From an uncultured Porphyromonadaceae bacterium (GTDB lineage Bacteria; Bacteroidota; Bacteroidia; Bacteroidales; Muribaculaceae), in NCBI GenBank assembly GCA_945873625.1, contig CAMCDS010000001.1, positions 160,764 through 224,763 on the forward strand: a stretch of 64,000 nt of DNA. Reading direction: 5' to 3'. Of this stretch, positions 27,519-36,191 are shown piece after piece. The notes under the pieces are model-generated. The model had not been told where the DNA came from. It did not search any database and saw nothing but the letters and a program-made list of their open reading frames with translations. The translations under genes and the position numbers were made by a program. The stretch's first letter is position 1, and each line of letters begins with the position of its first letter.

Positions 27519-28214
27519 ATGAACCAACGAATCACAGCCCTCACCCGCCTGCTGCAGTTCAGCGACGCCACCTTCCCTGTGGGCACCTTCTCCTTCTCCA
27601 ACGGACTGGAGACGGCCTCCTACGAGAAGACCGTCCACGACGCGGCTACCCTCGAGCAGTATGCCCGCGCGGCCGCACGGCAGGCAGCCTTCAGCGACGG
27701 CGTGGCGGCCCTCGCCGCCCACCGCGCCACTCTCGCCGGCGACGCCGAAGCACTGAGGCTCACCGACAGCCGCCTCATCCTCTTCAAGATGAACGACGAG
27801 GCGCGCCTCATGCTCCGCCGCATGGGCAAGAAGCTCGCCGAGCTGGGCGTGAAACTCTTTCCGGAGTCGAAGCTGCTGGCCGACTGGCTGGCCGACATCG
27901 ACGCCGGACGCACCCCGGGCAGCTACCCCGTGGCGCAGGGCATCGTCTTTGCCCTTGCGGGCCTTTCGGAAGAAGACCTCTACGCCTCGTCGCAGTATGG
28001 CGTCATCAACATGATTCTCGGAGCCGCCTTGCGGTGCGTGCGCGTCAGCCACTACGACACGCAGCAGATTCTCTTCCGCCTCGCGGCCGAGATTCCCGAC
28101 CTCTTCGCCGAGGCTCGCGAGATGGACTTCGCCGACATGAACTGCTTTGTGCCCGAGATGGACATCCTCGCCTCGCTCCACGAGAAGGGCGCCATGAGGA
28201 TGTTCATGAGCTGA
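27519..28214 (+). CDS. ureF: Urease accessory protein UreF
   Basis: A 231-residue all-helical protein that works with UreD and UreG in nickel insertion and CO2 carbamylation. LLQFSDATFPVGTFSFSNGLE near the N-terminus is the family signature (GFSFSNGLE type), and the C-terminal PEMDILASLHEKG matches. The ATG at 27519 gives the right family start; the longer frame from 27417 overlaps ureE's His tail and is rejected. A palindromic element begins 8 bp after its stop. Confidence 0.95.
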   Translation: MNQRITALTRLLQFSDATFPVGTFSFSNGLETASYEKTVHDAATLEQYARAAARQAAFSDGVAALAAHRATLAGDAEALRLTDSRLILFKMNDEARLMLRRMGKKLAELGVKLFPESKLLADWLADIDAGRTPGSYPVAQGIVFALAGLSEEDLYASSQYGVINMILGAALRCVRVSHYDTQQILFRLAAEIPDLFAEAREMDFADMNCFVPEMDILASLHEKGAMRMFMS

Positions 28215-28221
28215 TTAAGCA

Positions 28222-28407
28222 TAAGTAAGTATTCAAATTTAACCGAATAATGAGAGTGTTTTATCTTTCATACTCTCCGCGGCTTCTTTTTGGTCGCTTC
28301 CGGCTTGGATTTCAGTCGAATATTAATATACTCTCCTTCAATCCGCACCGGAATCGCCTCAAAAACAACCTCGCGGATAGTATAAATTAAATTAGAACAC
28401 TTACTTA
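28222..28407. repeat. Palindromic element A inside the urease operon
   Basis: The ends TAAGTAAGTATTCAAATTTA (28222-28241) and 28388-28407 are inverted repeats matching at 18 of 20 positions, and the interior halves are also complementary (for example TCCGCGG..TTCTTTTTGG..CGCTTCCGG against its mirror). About 24 bp near the left end have no partner. It has no reading frame. Related elements lie at 29078-29274 and 39281-39395. It has the form of a MITE or a structured RNA element. Confidence 0.8.
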
Positions 28408-28443
28408 TAAAAACGACTCCGCACTCAATAACCCGCTAAAATT

Positions 28444-29058
28444 ATGTCAACCTGCAGAATAGGCGTCGGAGGCCCCGTAGGCTCCGGCAAGACCGCACTC
28501 ATCGAGGCGCTGACACCCCGTCTTATAGAGAAGGGGCTCAAAGTGCTCATCATCACCAACGACATCGTAACCACCGAAGACGCCAAACACGTGCGCAAGA
28601 CGCTCAAGGGCGTGCTCCACGAAGACCGCATCATCGGCGTAGAGACCGGCGCCTGCCCCCACACGGCCGTGCGCGAAGACCCTTCGATGAACATAGCCGC
28701 CGTCGAAGAGATGGAGGCGAAGTTTCCCGACGCCGACATCGTCTTCATCGAAAGCGGCGGCGACAACCTGACGCTTACCTTCTCGCCCGCCCTCGTGGAT
28801 TTCTTTATCTACGTGATCGACGTGGCCGCCGGCGACAAGATTCCGCGCAAGGACGGCCCGGGAATATCGCAGAGCGACATCCTGGTAATCAACAAGACCG
28901 ACCTCGCGCCCTACGTCGGAGCCTCGCTCGAGGTGATGCGCGTCGACAGCGAACGCATGCGTCCGGGCAAGCCTTTCGTGTTTACCAACTCGATGAAGGG
29001 AGAGGGCATCGATGAGCTCATCGACCTCATCTACAAGATGGCTCTCTTCGACAAGTAA
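28444..29058 (+). CDS. ureG: Urease accessory GTPase UreG
   Basis: A 204-residue SIMIBI-class GTPase. P-loop [11 protein letters not shown] near residue 8, the metal-binding Cys-Pro-His motif ([11 protein letters not shown]) near 71 and the ESGGDNLT and [11 protein letters not shown] guanine-binding motifs are present. It supplies GTP-driven nickel transfer in the UreDFG complex. Length is normal. It stands between palindromic elements A and B. Confidence 0.98.
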   Translation: MSTCRIGVGGPVGSGKTALIEALTPRLIEKGLKVLIITNDIVTTEDAKHVRKTLKGVLHEDRIIGVETGACPHTAVREDPSMNIAAVEEMEAKFPDADIVFIESGGDNLTLTFSPALVDFFIYVIDVAAGDKIPRKDGPGISQSDILVINKTDLAPYVGASLEVMRVDSERMRPGKPFVFTNSMKGEGIDELIDLIYKMALFDK

Positions 29059-29077
29059 GCCTCATCCCTCAATACTA

Positions 29078-29274
29078 AGAGTATGTTTGAATTTAACACG
29101 AATTGATTTAAACATACTTCTTCAATAAATTCTTTCTATCCCCTTGAAGGTCTTTTTTGGCTGATTTCGCCAAGCCTCATCGGTCTCGATGCCCGCATCG
29201 CTCCCTCTTCGACTTGCGAAATCATCTCAAAAAATCCTCTTCAAGTGAATAGAAGTTAAACTCAAACATACTCT
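29078..29274. repeat. Palindromic element B inside the urease operon
   Basis: Ends 29078-29097 (AGAGTATGTTTGAATTTAAC) and 29255-29274 are inverted repeats with one mismatch in 20. Inner blocks CTTGAAG, TTTTTTG and TGATTTCGC recur in inverted form, and the apex is CGATGC-CC-GCATCG. The left end has its own subterminal hairpin. It shares plan and part of its sequence with element A but its ends differ, so it is a variant of the same family. Confidence 0.8.
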
Positions 29275-29288
29275 AAAAAACCAGCAAG

Positions 29289-30248
29289 ATGAATGAGACC
29301 AGGATAAAACGCCAGTATTCCGACTCGCCGGAAGTCGACTTCTCGAAAGCCCGCGAGATGCGCCCCTATCTCTCGGAGCCTCAGGCCATGTATGTCGGCT
29401 GCCCGGGCAAGCACGGATACCTCGACCTCGGCTTCGAGCTCGACAGCGACGGAAAGTCGATACTGCGCCAGCTCGACCGCCGCGCTCCGCTCATCGTGCA
29501 GCAGGAGCTTTATTTCGACGAGAAGATGCCCGACATGCCCTGCGTCTACATCCTCTCGTCGGGCGGTCCCAACGTAGACGGCGACCGCTACCGGCAGGAC
29601 ATCACCGTCCGCAAAGGGGCAAAGGCGTGGGTGTCGACCGGCGCGGCCACAAAGCTCGCCACGATGAAGTATAACTATTCGGGCATGGTGCAGAACATCA
29701 CGCTCGAGGAAGACGCCTATCTCGAGTTTCTCCCCGAGCCGATAATTCCCCACGCCCACACGCGCTTCATCTGCGACACGCGGCTCACAGTCCACCCCTC
29801 GGCCACCGCCGTCTATTCAGAAATCTACATGGGCGGCCGTAAGCACTACAACGGGGGCGAGCTCTTCAAATTCGACATCCTCTCGGTCTGCTCCCACGGC
29901 CACCGTCCCGACGGCGACGAGCTCTTTCGCGAGAAATTCATCATCTCGCCCGACAGGGCCAACCTGCGCGACACGGGCGTGATGGGCGGCTACGACGTAT
30001 TTGCCAACGTGATAGTGATGGCTCCGGCCGACAAGGCCGAGGAGGTCTACGCGGCCACCGACCCCTTCATCGACCGCGACAGGCGTCTGGCTGCCGGAAT
30101 CACCCACCTCCCCAACGGCGCCGGACTCCTCTTCAAGGTGCTCGGCATGGAGCCGGGCCCGGTGAAGGGCGTGGTGCGCGACTTCTGCTCCAAAGTGAGG
30201 ATGGCCGTCAAGGGCGTGCCCCTGCCGGCCGAGTTCCCCTGGCGATAA
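29289..30248 (+). CDS. ureD: Urease accessory protein UreD (UreH)
   Basis: A 319-residue scaffold that carries nickel to apo-urease together with UreF and UreG. QQELYFDEKMPDMPC, STGAATKLATMKYNYSGMVQN and FLPEPIIPHAHTRF match the family. It has no signal peptide. It follows element B by 14 bp and precedes the urea transporter by 19 bp. Length is slightly above the usual 270-300. Confidence 0.95.
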   Translation: MNETRIKRQYSDSPEVDFSKAREMRPYLSEPQAMYVGCPGKHGYLDLGFELDSDGKSILRQLDRRAPLIVQQELYFDEKMPDMPCVYILSSGGPNVDGDRYRQDITVRKGAKAWVSTGAATKLATMKYNYSGMVQNITLEEDAYLEFLPEPIIPHAHTRFICDTRLTVHPSATAVYSEIYMGGRKHYNGGELFKFDILSVCSHGHRPDGDELFREKFIISPDRANLRDTGVMGGYDVFANVIVMAPADKAEEVYAATDPFIDRDRRLAAGITHLPNGAGLLFKVLGMEPGPVKGVVRDFCSKVRMAVKGVPLPAEFPWR

Positions 30249-30267
30249 CATTTCAAAACTATAGATT

Positions 30268-31302
30268 ATGGAAAACACCAAGACTTTATATCAGTCGGTC
30301 GCCATATCGGTGCGCATCGTACTCAGGGGAATAGGGCAGGTGATGTTTCAGGAAAGCGCCTGGACAGGACTGTTTTTCCTCATAGGTATATTCTGGGGTT
30401 CGTATCAGAACCACGTGCCGCAGGTGGCATGGGGCGCCGTGGTCGGCGTCGTGGCCTCTACCGTGGCCGGACTGATGATGGGCACCAATTCGAGCTACAT
30501 CGACGGCCGGTCGGGCCTCTGGGGCTTCAACGGCGTGCTCGTCGGATGCGCCTTCCCGACGTTCTTGGGCAACAACTGGATGATGTGGCTCTCGCTCGTG
30601 CTCTGCGCCATGATCACCACCTGGGTGCGCAAGGGATTCAACAACGTGATGGCCGCGTGGAAGGTCAATTCCTTCACCTTCCCCTTCGTCTTCATGACAT
30701 GGATGTTCCTCTTCGCCGCCCGCTATTTCCAGAGCCTCGACCCCTACGGACTCGCCACTCCAGAGATAACCGTTCCTGAGGTCGGACACCTCGCCGCCGG
30801 ATTCGCCGACATCATCGTCTACTGGCTCAAAGGTGTGGCCCAGGTATTTCTTATCGACTCGTGGGTAACAGGCATATTCTTCCTCGTCGGCCTCTTCCTT
30901 TGCAGCCGCTGGGCCGCCTTCTGGGCCGCACTGTCGTCGGCCGTGGCGCTGGCCATAGCCATCCTGTTCAAGGGCGACCCCGACACCCTCTCGGCCGGAC
31001 TCTTCGGCTTCAGCCCCGTGCTGACGGGCATCGCCGTCGGATGCACGTTCTATAAGGTGAACTGGCGCTCAGCCCTCTGGGCACTTGCCGCCGTGCTCGC
31101 CACCGTCTTCATCCAGGCGGCCATGGACTCCATGATGCTCCCCTACGGCGTGCCGACGCTGACAGCCCCCTTCTGCATCACCACCTGGCTCTTCCTGCTG
31201 CCGAGATACAACCTCGACAACCGCATGACGCCCGACCACTCGAACTGGGTGAAGGAGCTTATCGAAGCCGGGAAGCCCGACTCCTCTCCGACAAAGAAAT
31301 GA
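30268..31302 (+). CDS. Urea transporter (UT family)
   Basis: A 344-residue polytopic membrane protein with the internal two-fold repeat of the UT/SLC14 family. Each half has a GFNGVLVGCA or GFSPVLTGIAVG motif and a pore motif (NSFTFPF near residue 133 and VPTLTAPF near 298). It should act as a passive urea channel, feeding urease. It ends the operon; there is no nickel or acid-gated channel gene nearby. The C-terminus is hydrophilic. Confidence 0.94.
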   Translation: MENTKTLYQSVAISVRIVLRGIGQVMFQESAWTGLFFLIGIFWGSYQNHVPQVAWGAVVGVVASTVAGLMMGTNSSYIDGRSGLWGFNGVLVGCAFPTFLGNNWMMWLSLVLCAMITTWVRKGFNNVMAAWKVNSFTFPFVFMTWMFLFAARYFQSLDPYGLATPEITVPEVGHLAAGFADIIVYWLKGVAQVFLIDSWVTGIFFLVGLFLCSRWAAFWAALSSAVALAIAILFKGDPDTLSAGLFGFSPVLTGIAVGCTFYKVNWRSALWALAAVLATVFIQAAMDSMMLPYGVPTLTAPFCITTWLFLLPRYNLDNRMTPDHSNWVKELIEAGKPDSSPTKK

Positions 31303-31326
31303 GGCCATCGCCCCCTGCTCCGCTCA

Positions 31327-31395
31327 ATTATGCAAATCGGATTATGCTTTTCGCATAATCCGATTTGCATAATCCGCATAATTCATGTAACTTCG
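31327..31395 (+). promoter_or_regulatory. Promoter with 21-bp perfect palindrome upstream of AAA ATPase
   Basis: The arms 31327-31347 and 31353-31373 are exact reverse complements around a TTTTC loop. The right arm contains TTTG (31364-31367), which lies 20 bp before TAACTTCG (31388-31395), a near-consensus -7 box. The half-site GCATAATCC occurs twice on the plus strand with a third GCATAATTC. The overlap of palindrome and -33 box suggests an operator. Confidence 0.6.
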
Positions 31396-31411
31396 CACGA
31401 AAAACCGCAAT

Positions 31412-32563
31412 ATGACCACTCCGCGCAACCCCTTCATACTCGGCCACCGCATCAGCCGCCCCTATTTCTGCGACCGTGAGGCCGAGGAGGCCGCACTCGT
31501 CTCTGCCGTCACCAACGGGAGGAACGTGGTGCTCATATCTCCGAGACGCATGGGGAAGACATCGCTCGTGAATGTGGCGCTTCACGACTCGCTTGAGATT
31601 CAGGAGGAGTATACCACATTCTTCTTCGACATATTGCAGACCAACTCTCTCGGCGAGTTCACCTATCTGCTCGGCAAGGCTGTCTTCGACGCCCTCCTGT
31701 CGAGGGGTGAGTCGAGAGTGAGGGGATTTCTCGCGGCTCTGAGGTCGCTGAAAGGGAGTTTCGGGTTCGACGCCCTCAGCGGAACGCCGACGTTCGGCAT
31801 ACAGCTCGGAGACATCACCCATCCGGAATATACCCTCGACGAGATATTCCGGTATATCGAACAGAGCGAAAAGCCTGTGATAATGGTGATTGACGAGTTT
31901 CAGCAAATCACCAAATATCCCGAGAAGAACACCGAGGCCATACTGCGCGGCCACATCCAGAGGCTGGGCAACGCCTCGTTCGTTTTTGCCGGAAGCGAGC
32001 GCACGATCCTGCAGGAGATGTTTGTCAACTCCAAACGTCCGTTCTACAACAGTTCGGAGATTATGCACCTCGGCCCTATCAGTGAAGACATCTATGTGGA
32101 GTTTGCCGCAAACCTTTTCGCCGAACGCGGACGCAGGCTGGAAGCGGAGCCGGCAAGGTGGGTCTTCAGGCTTTTCGACGGAAACACATTCTATATGCAG
32201 CGCACCATGAACGGCGCTTTCGCCGACACGCCCGCGGGCACCCTCTGCGGTGAGGAGACCGTAAGGCGGTCGGTGCGGTCGATGCTTGCCTCCAACGAAG
32301 TGATCTACCGGGAGATGCTTTCAAACGTCAGCGCAAGCCGGAAAGCCGTGCTCTACGCGCTGGCGCAAGACAGGACTGTGGCCAACCCATTGGCGGGCGA
32401 GTTTGTGAAGCGACATTCCCTGAGGTCGACAAGCTCTGTGCAGAGCGCGCTGGCCGGGCTCATGAAATCCGGGCTCGTCTCGAAGTCGGACGACGGCTAT
32501 TCGCTCTCCGACCCACTGCTCCGCATCTTCATCAACGCCCTCTATTCCACCCCCGAAGTCTGA
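31412..32563 (+). CDS. AAA-family ATPase (archaeal-type ATPase/STAND-like)
   Basis: A 383-residue protein. Walker A SPRRMGKTSL is near residue 46 and Walker B VIMVIDEFQQ near 152; the C-terminal part has a winged-helix look (SLRSTSSVQSALAGLMKSG). It belongs to the PF01637-type ATPases found in many copies in Bacteroidales. Their function is largely unknown; some regulate, some act with toxins or restriction-like domains, none of which is seen here. A single gene with its own palindromic promoter and a downstream hairpin. Confidence 0.88.
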   Translation: MTTPRNPFILGHRISRPYFCDREAEEAALVSAVTNGRNVVLISPRRMGKTSLVNVALHDSLEIQEEYTTFFFDILQTNSLGEFTYLLGKAVFDALLSRGESRVRGFLAALRSLKGSFGFDALSGTPTFGIQLGDITHPEYTLDEIFRYIEQSEKPVIMVIDEFQQITKYPEKNTEAILRGHIQRLGNASFVFAGSERTILQEMFVNSKRPFYNSSEIMHLGPISEDIYVEFAANLFAERGRRLEAEPARWVFRLFDGNTFYMQRTMNGAFADTPAGTLCGEETVRRSVRSMLASNEVIYREMLSNVSASRKAVLYALAQDRTVANPLAGEFVKRHSLRSTSSVQSALAGLMKSGLVSKSDDGYSLSDPLLRIFINALYSTPEV

Positions 32564-32596
32564 TTGCATACCTAAAACCCCGTTCCCCATTTTCTG

Positions 32597-32627
32597 CGGA
32601 CGCGCACGAACCGAACGTGCGCGTCCG
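32597..32627 (+). terminator. 12-bp perfect hairpin after the ATPase gene
   Basis: CGGACGCGCACG (32597-32608) pairs fully with 32616-32627 around AACCGAA. It lies 34 bp after the stop codon. No T-run follows, only TATATATAG, so termination strength is uncertain. Confidence 0.55.
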
Positions 32628-32661
32628 GCGTATATATAGACGAAAGGTTAGAAAAGGTATT

Positions 32662-34026
32662 ATGAAAAATAAAGACGATTTCGGAAAGATTCCCGTCGCG
32701 GAGATGCCGCTTTCGGGACGCCATTGGCTCGTTTGGGCCGTAAGCAGCATGGAGCAGGTGATAGGCGCCGTGCTGTCGACACTTGTGGGCATCGCCATCC
32801 CGATGATACAGCTCTGCGCCGGACACGGCCAGGAGCTTTCGGGACTGATGCAGGGTGTGGTCGGCGCCGCCGGACTGCTCGGCATAGCCGTCGGCTCCCC
32901 GGTGATAGGGCGCATCAGCGACCGCGAAGGGTATCTGCGCTGGTTCCGCATCTGCCCCCTGCTCATTTTCGCCGCTTCGGTGTGCATCTTCCTCTTCCCC
33001 TCGAAGTGGGTGCTCGTGCCGGCGCTGTTTGTGGCCGGATTCGGCGTAGGCGGCGGCTATACGCTCGACTCAGACTATATATCGGAGATGATGCCGGCCA
33101 AGTGGCGGCAGATGATGGTGGGCGCGGCCAAGGCCACGTGTGCCATCGGCTTCTGCGGGTCGGCCGCCCTCTGCTGGTGGTGGCTCGCCACGGGTCTGCC
33201 CGCGAGCCGCTGGGGCGACATATTCTTGATAATGGGCGCTCTCGGACTCATAACCTTCCTCTTCCGCATCGAATGGGCGGGGTCGCCGCGCTGGCTCATC
33301 GACCACGGCTTCACCCATAAGGCGCAGGAGGCGGCCCGCAAGCTCCTCGGTCCGGAAGCGGAGGCGGTGCCAATACCGAAGCAGAAAGAGGCGCAGCAGG
33401 AGATGACGTGGGGCGACATGTTCAAGGGCGAGAACCTCACGAAGGTGATATTCAGCGGCGTGACGTGGGCATGCGAGGGCGTCGGCGTCTATGGCGTAGG
33501 GGTGTTCCTCCCGCTGCTCATCATCGCCCTCGGCTTCGACCGCACCCACGCTCTGGGGATGGCCAAGGTAATCAACTCAGTTGAGATGACCACGCTGGTC
33601 AACTTCTTCATCATCCCGGGCTTCCTGCTGGGACTGCTGATAGTGCGCCGTGTCAACCACGGCCGCATGATGACGTGGGGCTTCCTGCTCTCGGCGGCCG
33701 GAATGGGGCTGCTGCTCTGGGCCTACCATGCCGAATGGCCGGTATGGATTTCGATAGTGGCGTTCATGACCTTCGAGATAGCCCTCAACGGGGGCCCGCA
33801 CCTCGTAACGTTCATCATCCCGACTGAAATCTACCCCGTCAGCTGCCGCGGTCTGGGCGACGGCATAGCCTCGATGTTCGGCAAGGCGGGGGCCATAATA
33901 GGCGTCTTCCTCATGCCGCTGCTGCTCGAGGCCGGAGGCATCACGCTGGTGCTCATCGTCTGCATCGCCACCATGCTCGTCGGCGCAGCCGTCTCGGCCG
34001 TGCTCACCCCCCGGGTGCTACCCTGA
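32662..34026 (+). CDS. MFS transporter, sugar-porter-like
   Basis: A 454-residue protein with about twelve membrane helices. The loop motif GRISDREGYLRWFR after helix 2 corresponds to the MFS GRxxDRxGRR signature, ESPRWL-type sequence appears as GSPRWLIDHG near residue 212, and PTEIYPVSCRGLGDGIA near 392 matches the sugar-porter PESPR and PTE motifs. Substrate unknown. The start at 32662 removes a basic 15-residue leader of the longer frame that overlaps a hairpin. Confidence 0.87.
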   Translation: MKNKDDFGKIPVAEMPLSGRHWLVWAVSSMEQVIGAVLSTLVGIAIPMIQLCAGHGQELSGLMQGVVGAAGLLGIAVGSPVIGRISDREGYLRWFRICPLLIFAASVCIFLFPSKWVLVPALFVAGFGVGGGYTLDSDYISEMMPAKWRQMMVGAAKATCAIGFCGSAALCWWWLATGLPASRWGDIFLIMGALGLITFLFRIEWAGSPRWLIDHGFTHKAQEAARKLLGPEAEAVPIPKQKEAQQEMTWGDMFKGENLTKVIFSGVTWACEGVGVYGVGVFLPLLIIALGFDRTHALGMAKVINSVEMTTLVNFFIIPGFLLGLLIVRRVNHGRMMTWGFLLSAAGMGLLLWAYHAEWPVWISIVAFMTFEIALNGGPHLVTFIIPTEIYPVSCRGLGDGIASMFGKAGAIIGVFLMPLLLEAGGITLVLIVCIATMLVGAAVSAVLTPRVLP

Positions 34027-34063
34027 CCTAAGCGGTCTGAAATACCTTATGACAAAGAATTTT

Positions 34064-34100
34064 ATCGGGCATCCGTGCGAAAAACGGGTCGCCCGATTTT
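34064..34100 (+). terminator. Intrinsic terminator after MFS gene
   Basis: ATCGGGC (34064-34070) pairs with GCCCGAT (34091-34097), with an inner CCGT/ACGG helix, followed by a TTTT run. Confidence 0.65.
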
Positions 34101-34153
34101 GATATGCTGAATTATTTCTTTAATTTTACGCGATAATAGAGTATTCCGCATTT

Positions 34154-35041
34154 ATGACCAGACTTCTGTTGCTTATTGTGGCCGTGGTGTTTGCCGTAGT
34201 TCCCGCCGCGGCCGACGCCCGCATGGTAACCAACGTATTCGGCCAGAACGGCCGGACATGGCGCAAGGCCGACCAGGAATATGTAAGCGGCTACGGTGCC
34301 GGCCTCTACGACATGGATGCAGACACCTGGACTCCCCTCGCCACCACAGGCTTCTCTCAGGACAGCCAGTCCTCTCCCTGGAACATCTCGGGCGACGGCA
34401 ATCACGTAGTCGGCATCGCCTTCGGTTATAACGACTCATTCAAGGGAGTAGTCGCTCACGCGGCCATCTGGGACGGCATCGACAAGGTAAATCTCCTTCC
34501 CAACCGCCAGGCCTTCGACGGACGCGCATGCCGCGCCAACGCAGTGAGCTACGACGGCAGCGTAGTGGTAGGCTGGCAGGACGCATGGATCTGGACTGAA
34601 GAGGGCGGACTCGAATACCTCCAGACCCACGTGGAGAAGAAGCTCGGACATGCCCTTGAAGACTTCGGAATCGTATCGGTCTTCGACATGTCGCCCAACG
34701 GACGCTACATCTGCGGCTACGGCATGAAAGGCGGCGACCCTGTGGCTTACGTGTTCGACCTCCATACCAACTCCGGAGTAGAGGAGATGGAATGTAGCCA
34801 GGTGAAAGCCAACATCTATCCCAACCCCGCATCCGATGAAATCCACGTCGACCTCCCATTCGACGGCTCGGAAGTGAAGACCACGCTCACCCTCGTCGAC
34901 ATGCGCGGACAGACGATGCGCCGCCTCGACGCTACCTCCACAAGCAACGTGATCGACATTCGCGACCTCGCCCGAGGCATCTACGTGCTCGACGTCAATG
35001 CAAATGGAAAACACAAGACTTTCAAGGTTTTCGTGAAGTGA
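34154..35041 (+). CDS. Secreted protein with type IX sorting domain
   Basis: A 295-residue protein with a signal peptide (about residues 1-22, cut near ADA). The middle (about 60-210) has repeated blocks of the form NISGDGNHVVG, AVSYDGSVVVGWQDA and DMSPNGRYICGYG, i.e. three copies of an extracellular repeat motif. The end (about 222-295) is a T9SS type A domain: ANIYPNPASDEIHVDL, LVDMRGQTMRRL and LARGIYVLDVNANGKHKTFKVFVK. It is likely exported and anchored or released at the cell surface. Ligand or activity unknown. Confidence 0.88.
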   Translation: MTRLLLLIVAVVFAVVPAAADARMVTNVFGQNGRTWRKADQEYVSGYGAGLYDMDADTWTPLATTGFSQDSQSSPWNISGDGNHVVGIAFGYNDSFKGVVAHAAIWDGIDKVNLLPNRQAFDGRACRANAVSYDGSVVVGWQDAWIWTEEGGLEYLQTHVEKKLGHALEDFGIVSVFDMSPNGRYICGYGMKGGDPVAYVFDLHTNSGVEEMECSQVKANIYPNPASDEIHVDLPFDGSEVKTTLTLVDMRGQTMRRLDATSTSNVIDIRDLARGIYVLDVNANGKHKTFKVFVK

Positions 35042-35236
35042 ATCTATTGAAACAGGTCAGAAAGAAGTCCGTGATGCATCATAGCTGACACGCCATCCCC
35101 CGGTCCCCTGAATGAAAACAACCGCATTGTCATGGCGCAGCACCCGACGGATATGCGCAAGGGAGTCAACCGCCTTCCGGCCTACCGCCTACGTCCTCCC
35201 AACCTCCGGAGAAGGGTGCCTCTACCCGCCGGACGT

Positions 35237-35718
35237 GCCTTTGCTGACGGATGCAACCCACCTCCGGGGGTTGTTGGTGAGGGTATATGAGTATCCCCAC
35301 GTAGACTCGCTCTCGCTCGTCAACGTGGGGCTATTGAAGATGTAACCTCCTCCGGAGGTATCGCCTGCACCCACCCAACCTCCTCCTGCCTGCGTCCGCC
35401 CAACCTCCGAACTACCAACTCCCTACCTCCGGGACTATCACCTGCCTCAGCCCCAACTTCCGAAGAAGCTCTTGCGTCCTCCCCACCTCCGGAGGAGGTT
35501 GCCTTTTCTATAGCCCCATGTTAACGAACGAAGTGAGGTACATGGGGTATACCCCACGCTGCGTCAAGACAACCCCCGGAGGGCGGTTTCCTCTACCCGC
35601 CTTCGCCTATTATCCTCTCGAATATATCCGCCCGTAGGGACGCATCCTGATGCGTCCAAAAACGAAACACCGCATCCCGATACGTCCGAAAATGTATTCG
35701 CGAACACGAGGACGCACC
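35237..35718 (-). repeat. Long dispersed repeat, copy 2 (inverted)
   Basis: This is the reverse-complement counterpart of 23333-23935. Hairpin arms recur at 35295-35302/35323-35330 (CCCCACGT/ACGTGGGG) and 35514-35521/35540-35547 (CCCCATGT/ACATGGGG). The MITE-like end is partial: one 25-bp arm has been lost or changed. Copy 2 has some extra CCTCCGGA-rich sequence of its own. The 11.3 kb between the copies holds the urease operon, ATPase, MFS and T9SS genes. Further short GC-rich sequence at 35100-35236 has no gene. Confidence 0.85.
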
Positions 35719-35746
35719 GCCAGGAATCTAAAAGAACATACGCATC

Positions 35747-35817
35747 CTGACACCTCTCTGGCACAAAAAAGCGGCACCGCATTGCAGTGCCGCTTTTTTG
35801 TGCCAGAGAGGTGTCAG
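35747..35817. terminator. 31-bp perfect-stem bidirectional terminator
   Basis: Positions 35747-35777 are exactly complementary to 35787-35817 with a 9-nt loop. The inner GC stem GCGGCAC/GTGCCGC is flanked by A6 and T6, so it works as an intrinsic terminator on both strands. Its outer part overlaps the stop codon of yraN (35814-35816). Confidence 0.85.
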
Positions 35818-36191
35818 CGTGTGGTGAGGGTCGGGAGGAAGGCGTCGGGGATATGGTCGAGCTCGTAGCCTTCGGGGCCGCCGGTTACGGTGATGATGTC
35901 GAACCGATAGTCGAAGTCGTGGCTCTGCATCGACAGATAGATGTCGGCGGCGCGGCATAGACGGCGTATCTTCTTCTCGTCGACGGCGTCGGCGGGGTCT
36001 ACGTCGGCCGACGCGCGTGCCTTCACCTCGACGAATATCATCACGTCGTCGCGCTGGGTGATGATGTCGACTTCGAGATGGGAGTTCTTAGGGCGCCAGT
36101 TGCGTTCGCGCACCACATACCCCTCCCCCGTCAGATAGTCGGCGGCTATGGCCTCGGCCTGCGCGCCCCAGTCGTCGGGCTCTCCGCTCAT
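35814..36191 (-). CDS. yraN: YraN family (UPF0102) nuclease-fold protein
   Basis: A 125-residue protein of the restriction-endonuclease-like fold. AEAIAADYLTGEGYVVRERNW followed by EVDIITQRDDVMIFVEVKAR carries the E-D-ExK catalytic pattern. Family role is uncertain; links to DNA uptake or Holliday-junction processing are proposed. The ATG at 36191 overlaps the stop of manC by 4 bp (ATGA), which supports this start over the 319-codon frame. The stop codon sits in a long terminator stem. Confidence 0.9.
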   Translation of the reverse strand: MSGEPDDWGAQAEAIAADYLTGEGYVVRERNWRPKNSHLEVDIITQRDDVMIFVEVKARASADVDPADAVDEKKIRRLCRAADIYLSMQSHDFDYRFDIITVTGGPEGYELDHIPDAFLPTLTTR

